From Candidatus Alcyoniella australis (GTDB taxonomy: Bacteria; Lernaellota; Lernaellaia; JAVCCG01; Alcyoniellaceae), in contig JAVCCG010000018.1 in the NCBI GenBank assembly GCA_030765605.1, positions 1-15,300 on the forward strand: a stretch of 15,300 bases of DNA, in the 5' to 3' direction. The position numbers and the translations under genes were made by a program. Shown here piece by piece: positions 14,795-15,300 of the stretch; position 1 is the stretch's first letter, and every line of letters begins with the position of its first letter. The notes below the pieces were generated by a model that was given only the letters and a program-made list of their open reading frames with translations, had not been told where the DNA came from and did not search any database.

Positions 14795-14944
14795 CTATTT
14801 GGTTTCCTTGTGCAACGTATGGCGCTTGTCGAAGCGGCAGTACTTTTTAAACTCGAGCTTGCCTTGAGTCCGCTTCTTATTTTTTGTAGTCGTGTAGTTT
14901 CGGCGCTTACACTCGGTGCACGCAAGAGTAACGATATCGCGCAT
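14795..14944 (-). CDS. rpmG: 50S ribosomal protein L33
   Basis: This is a 49-residue protein beginning [20 protein letters not shown] and ending in HTLHKETK, clearly L33 of the short Cys-containing type. L33 is a small 23S rRNA-binding protein near the E site. The first zinc knuckle CTEC is intact (Cys9, Cys12). The second knuckle reads Y-C-R-F-D-K, with Cys36 present but Asp39 (codon 14828-14830) where many relatives have the fourth Cys. Metal binding would therefore be altered or lost. The ATG is preceded by GGGGAG (14950-14955) at 5 bases. It lies 18 bases after tuf and 24 bases before tRNA-Trp. Confidence 0.95.
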   Translation of the reverse strand: MRDIVTLACTECKRRNYTTTKNKKRTQGKLEFKKYCRFDKRHTLHKETK

Positions 14945-14962
14945 TAGGGCTCCCCGGCTGCC

Positions 14963-15300
14963 TTAGGCCTTGATCTTGGTGATGACGCCGGCGCCCACTG
15001 TGCGGCCGCCCTCGCGGATCGCGAAACGCAGGCCCTCTTCCATCGCAATCGGCGTGATCAACTTGACGTCGACCTCTGTATTCTCGCCCGGCATTACCAT
15101 CTCGACGCCTTCCTTCAGCGTCACCACGCCCGTGACGTCGGTGGTGCGGAAGTAAAACTGCGGACGGTAACCGTTGAAAAACGGAGTGTGACGACCACCC
15201 TCCTCTTTGCTCAATACGTAAACCTCGGAGCTGAACTCCGTATGCGGCGTGATCGAACCGGGCTTGGCCAATACCTGGCCGCGCTCGATATCGTCGCGCT
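14963..15300 (-). CDS. tuf: Elongation factor Tu, C-terminal part (runs off the right edge)
   Basis: The last 112 codons are visible. They read in from [20 protein letters not shown], continue through [14 protein letters not shown] and [20 protein letters not shown], and end at [13 protein letters not shown]. These are domain II-III signatures of EF-Tu (T-arm and acceptor contacts, and the antibiotic-binding interface of domain III). The reading frame is open to the window edge. The stop TAA at 14963-14965 lies 18 bases before rpmG with no terminator between, so rpmG, tRNA-Trp and secE are probably co-transcribed with this tuf copy. This is the copy usually called tufB by position; the other lies after fusA. 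Confidence 0.97.
   Translation of the reverse strand, partial: RDDIERGQVLAKPGSITPHTEFSSEVYVLSKEEGGRHTPFFNGYRPQFYFRTTDVTGVVTLKEGVEMVMPGENTEVDVKLITPIAMEEGLRFAIREGGRTVGAGVITKIKA

Overview
This window is an ordinary but complete bacterial core-translation and transcription locus. All genes lie on the minus strand, so transcription runs from high to low coordinates. In that direction the order is tuf (3' end only) - rpmG - tRNA-Trp - secE - nusG - rplK - rplA - [L10 leader] - rplJ - rplL - rpoB - rpoC - [promoter] - rpsL - rpsG - fusA - tuf (5' end only). This fuses the classical secE-nusG, rplKAJL-rpoBC and str (rpsL-rpsG-fusA-tuf) operons. No mobile element, CRISPR array, integration scar or foreign-looking insert is visible, no gap between genes exceeds about 150 bases, and I see no unknown system.

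The source looks like a GC-rich member of the deltaproteobacterial grade (Desulfobacterota or Myxococcota-like). The beta and beta' subunits carry the sequence style and beta' trigger-loop insertion seen in Proteobacteria. L33 is of the short Cys-containing type. EF-G has a G-domain segment that resembles the spdEFG1 group known from spirochaetes, planctomycetes and deltaproteobacteria. This placement is inference from remembered family sequences, not from a search.

Region 14963-15300 holds the C-terminal third of one EF-Tu gene. Region 14473-14944 holds L33, a tRNA-Trp(CCA) with an encoded CCA end, and SecE. Region 12762-14456 holds NusG, L11 and L1. The 151-base gap at 12611-12761 holds an L10-type autoregulatory leader ahead of L10 and L7/L12 (11661-12601). 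RpoB and RpoC fill 3226-11608. A good sigma70-type promoter follows the rpoC stop directly and serves rpsL, rpsG, fusA and the second tuf.

The genes work together as the ribosome stalk (L10, L7/L12, L11), the RNA polymerase core and its factor NusG, the translocon subunit SecE, and the elongation factors EF-Tu and EF-G. Three starts (rplJ, rpoB, rpoC) are best read as non-ATG codons because the Shine-Dalgarno sequence sits too close to, or on top of, the more upstream candidates. Other points worth a second look are the missing fourth zinc-ligand Cys in L33, the SD-masking hairpin in front of rplJ, the EF-G subtype, and the two tuf copies in direct orientation at the window edges.
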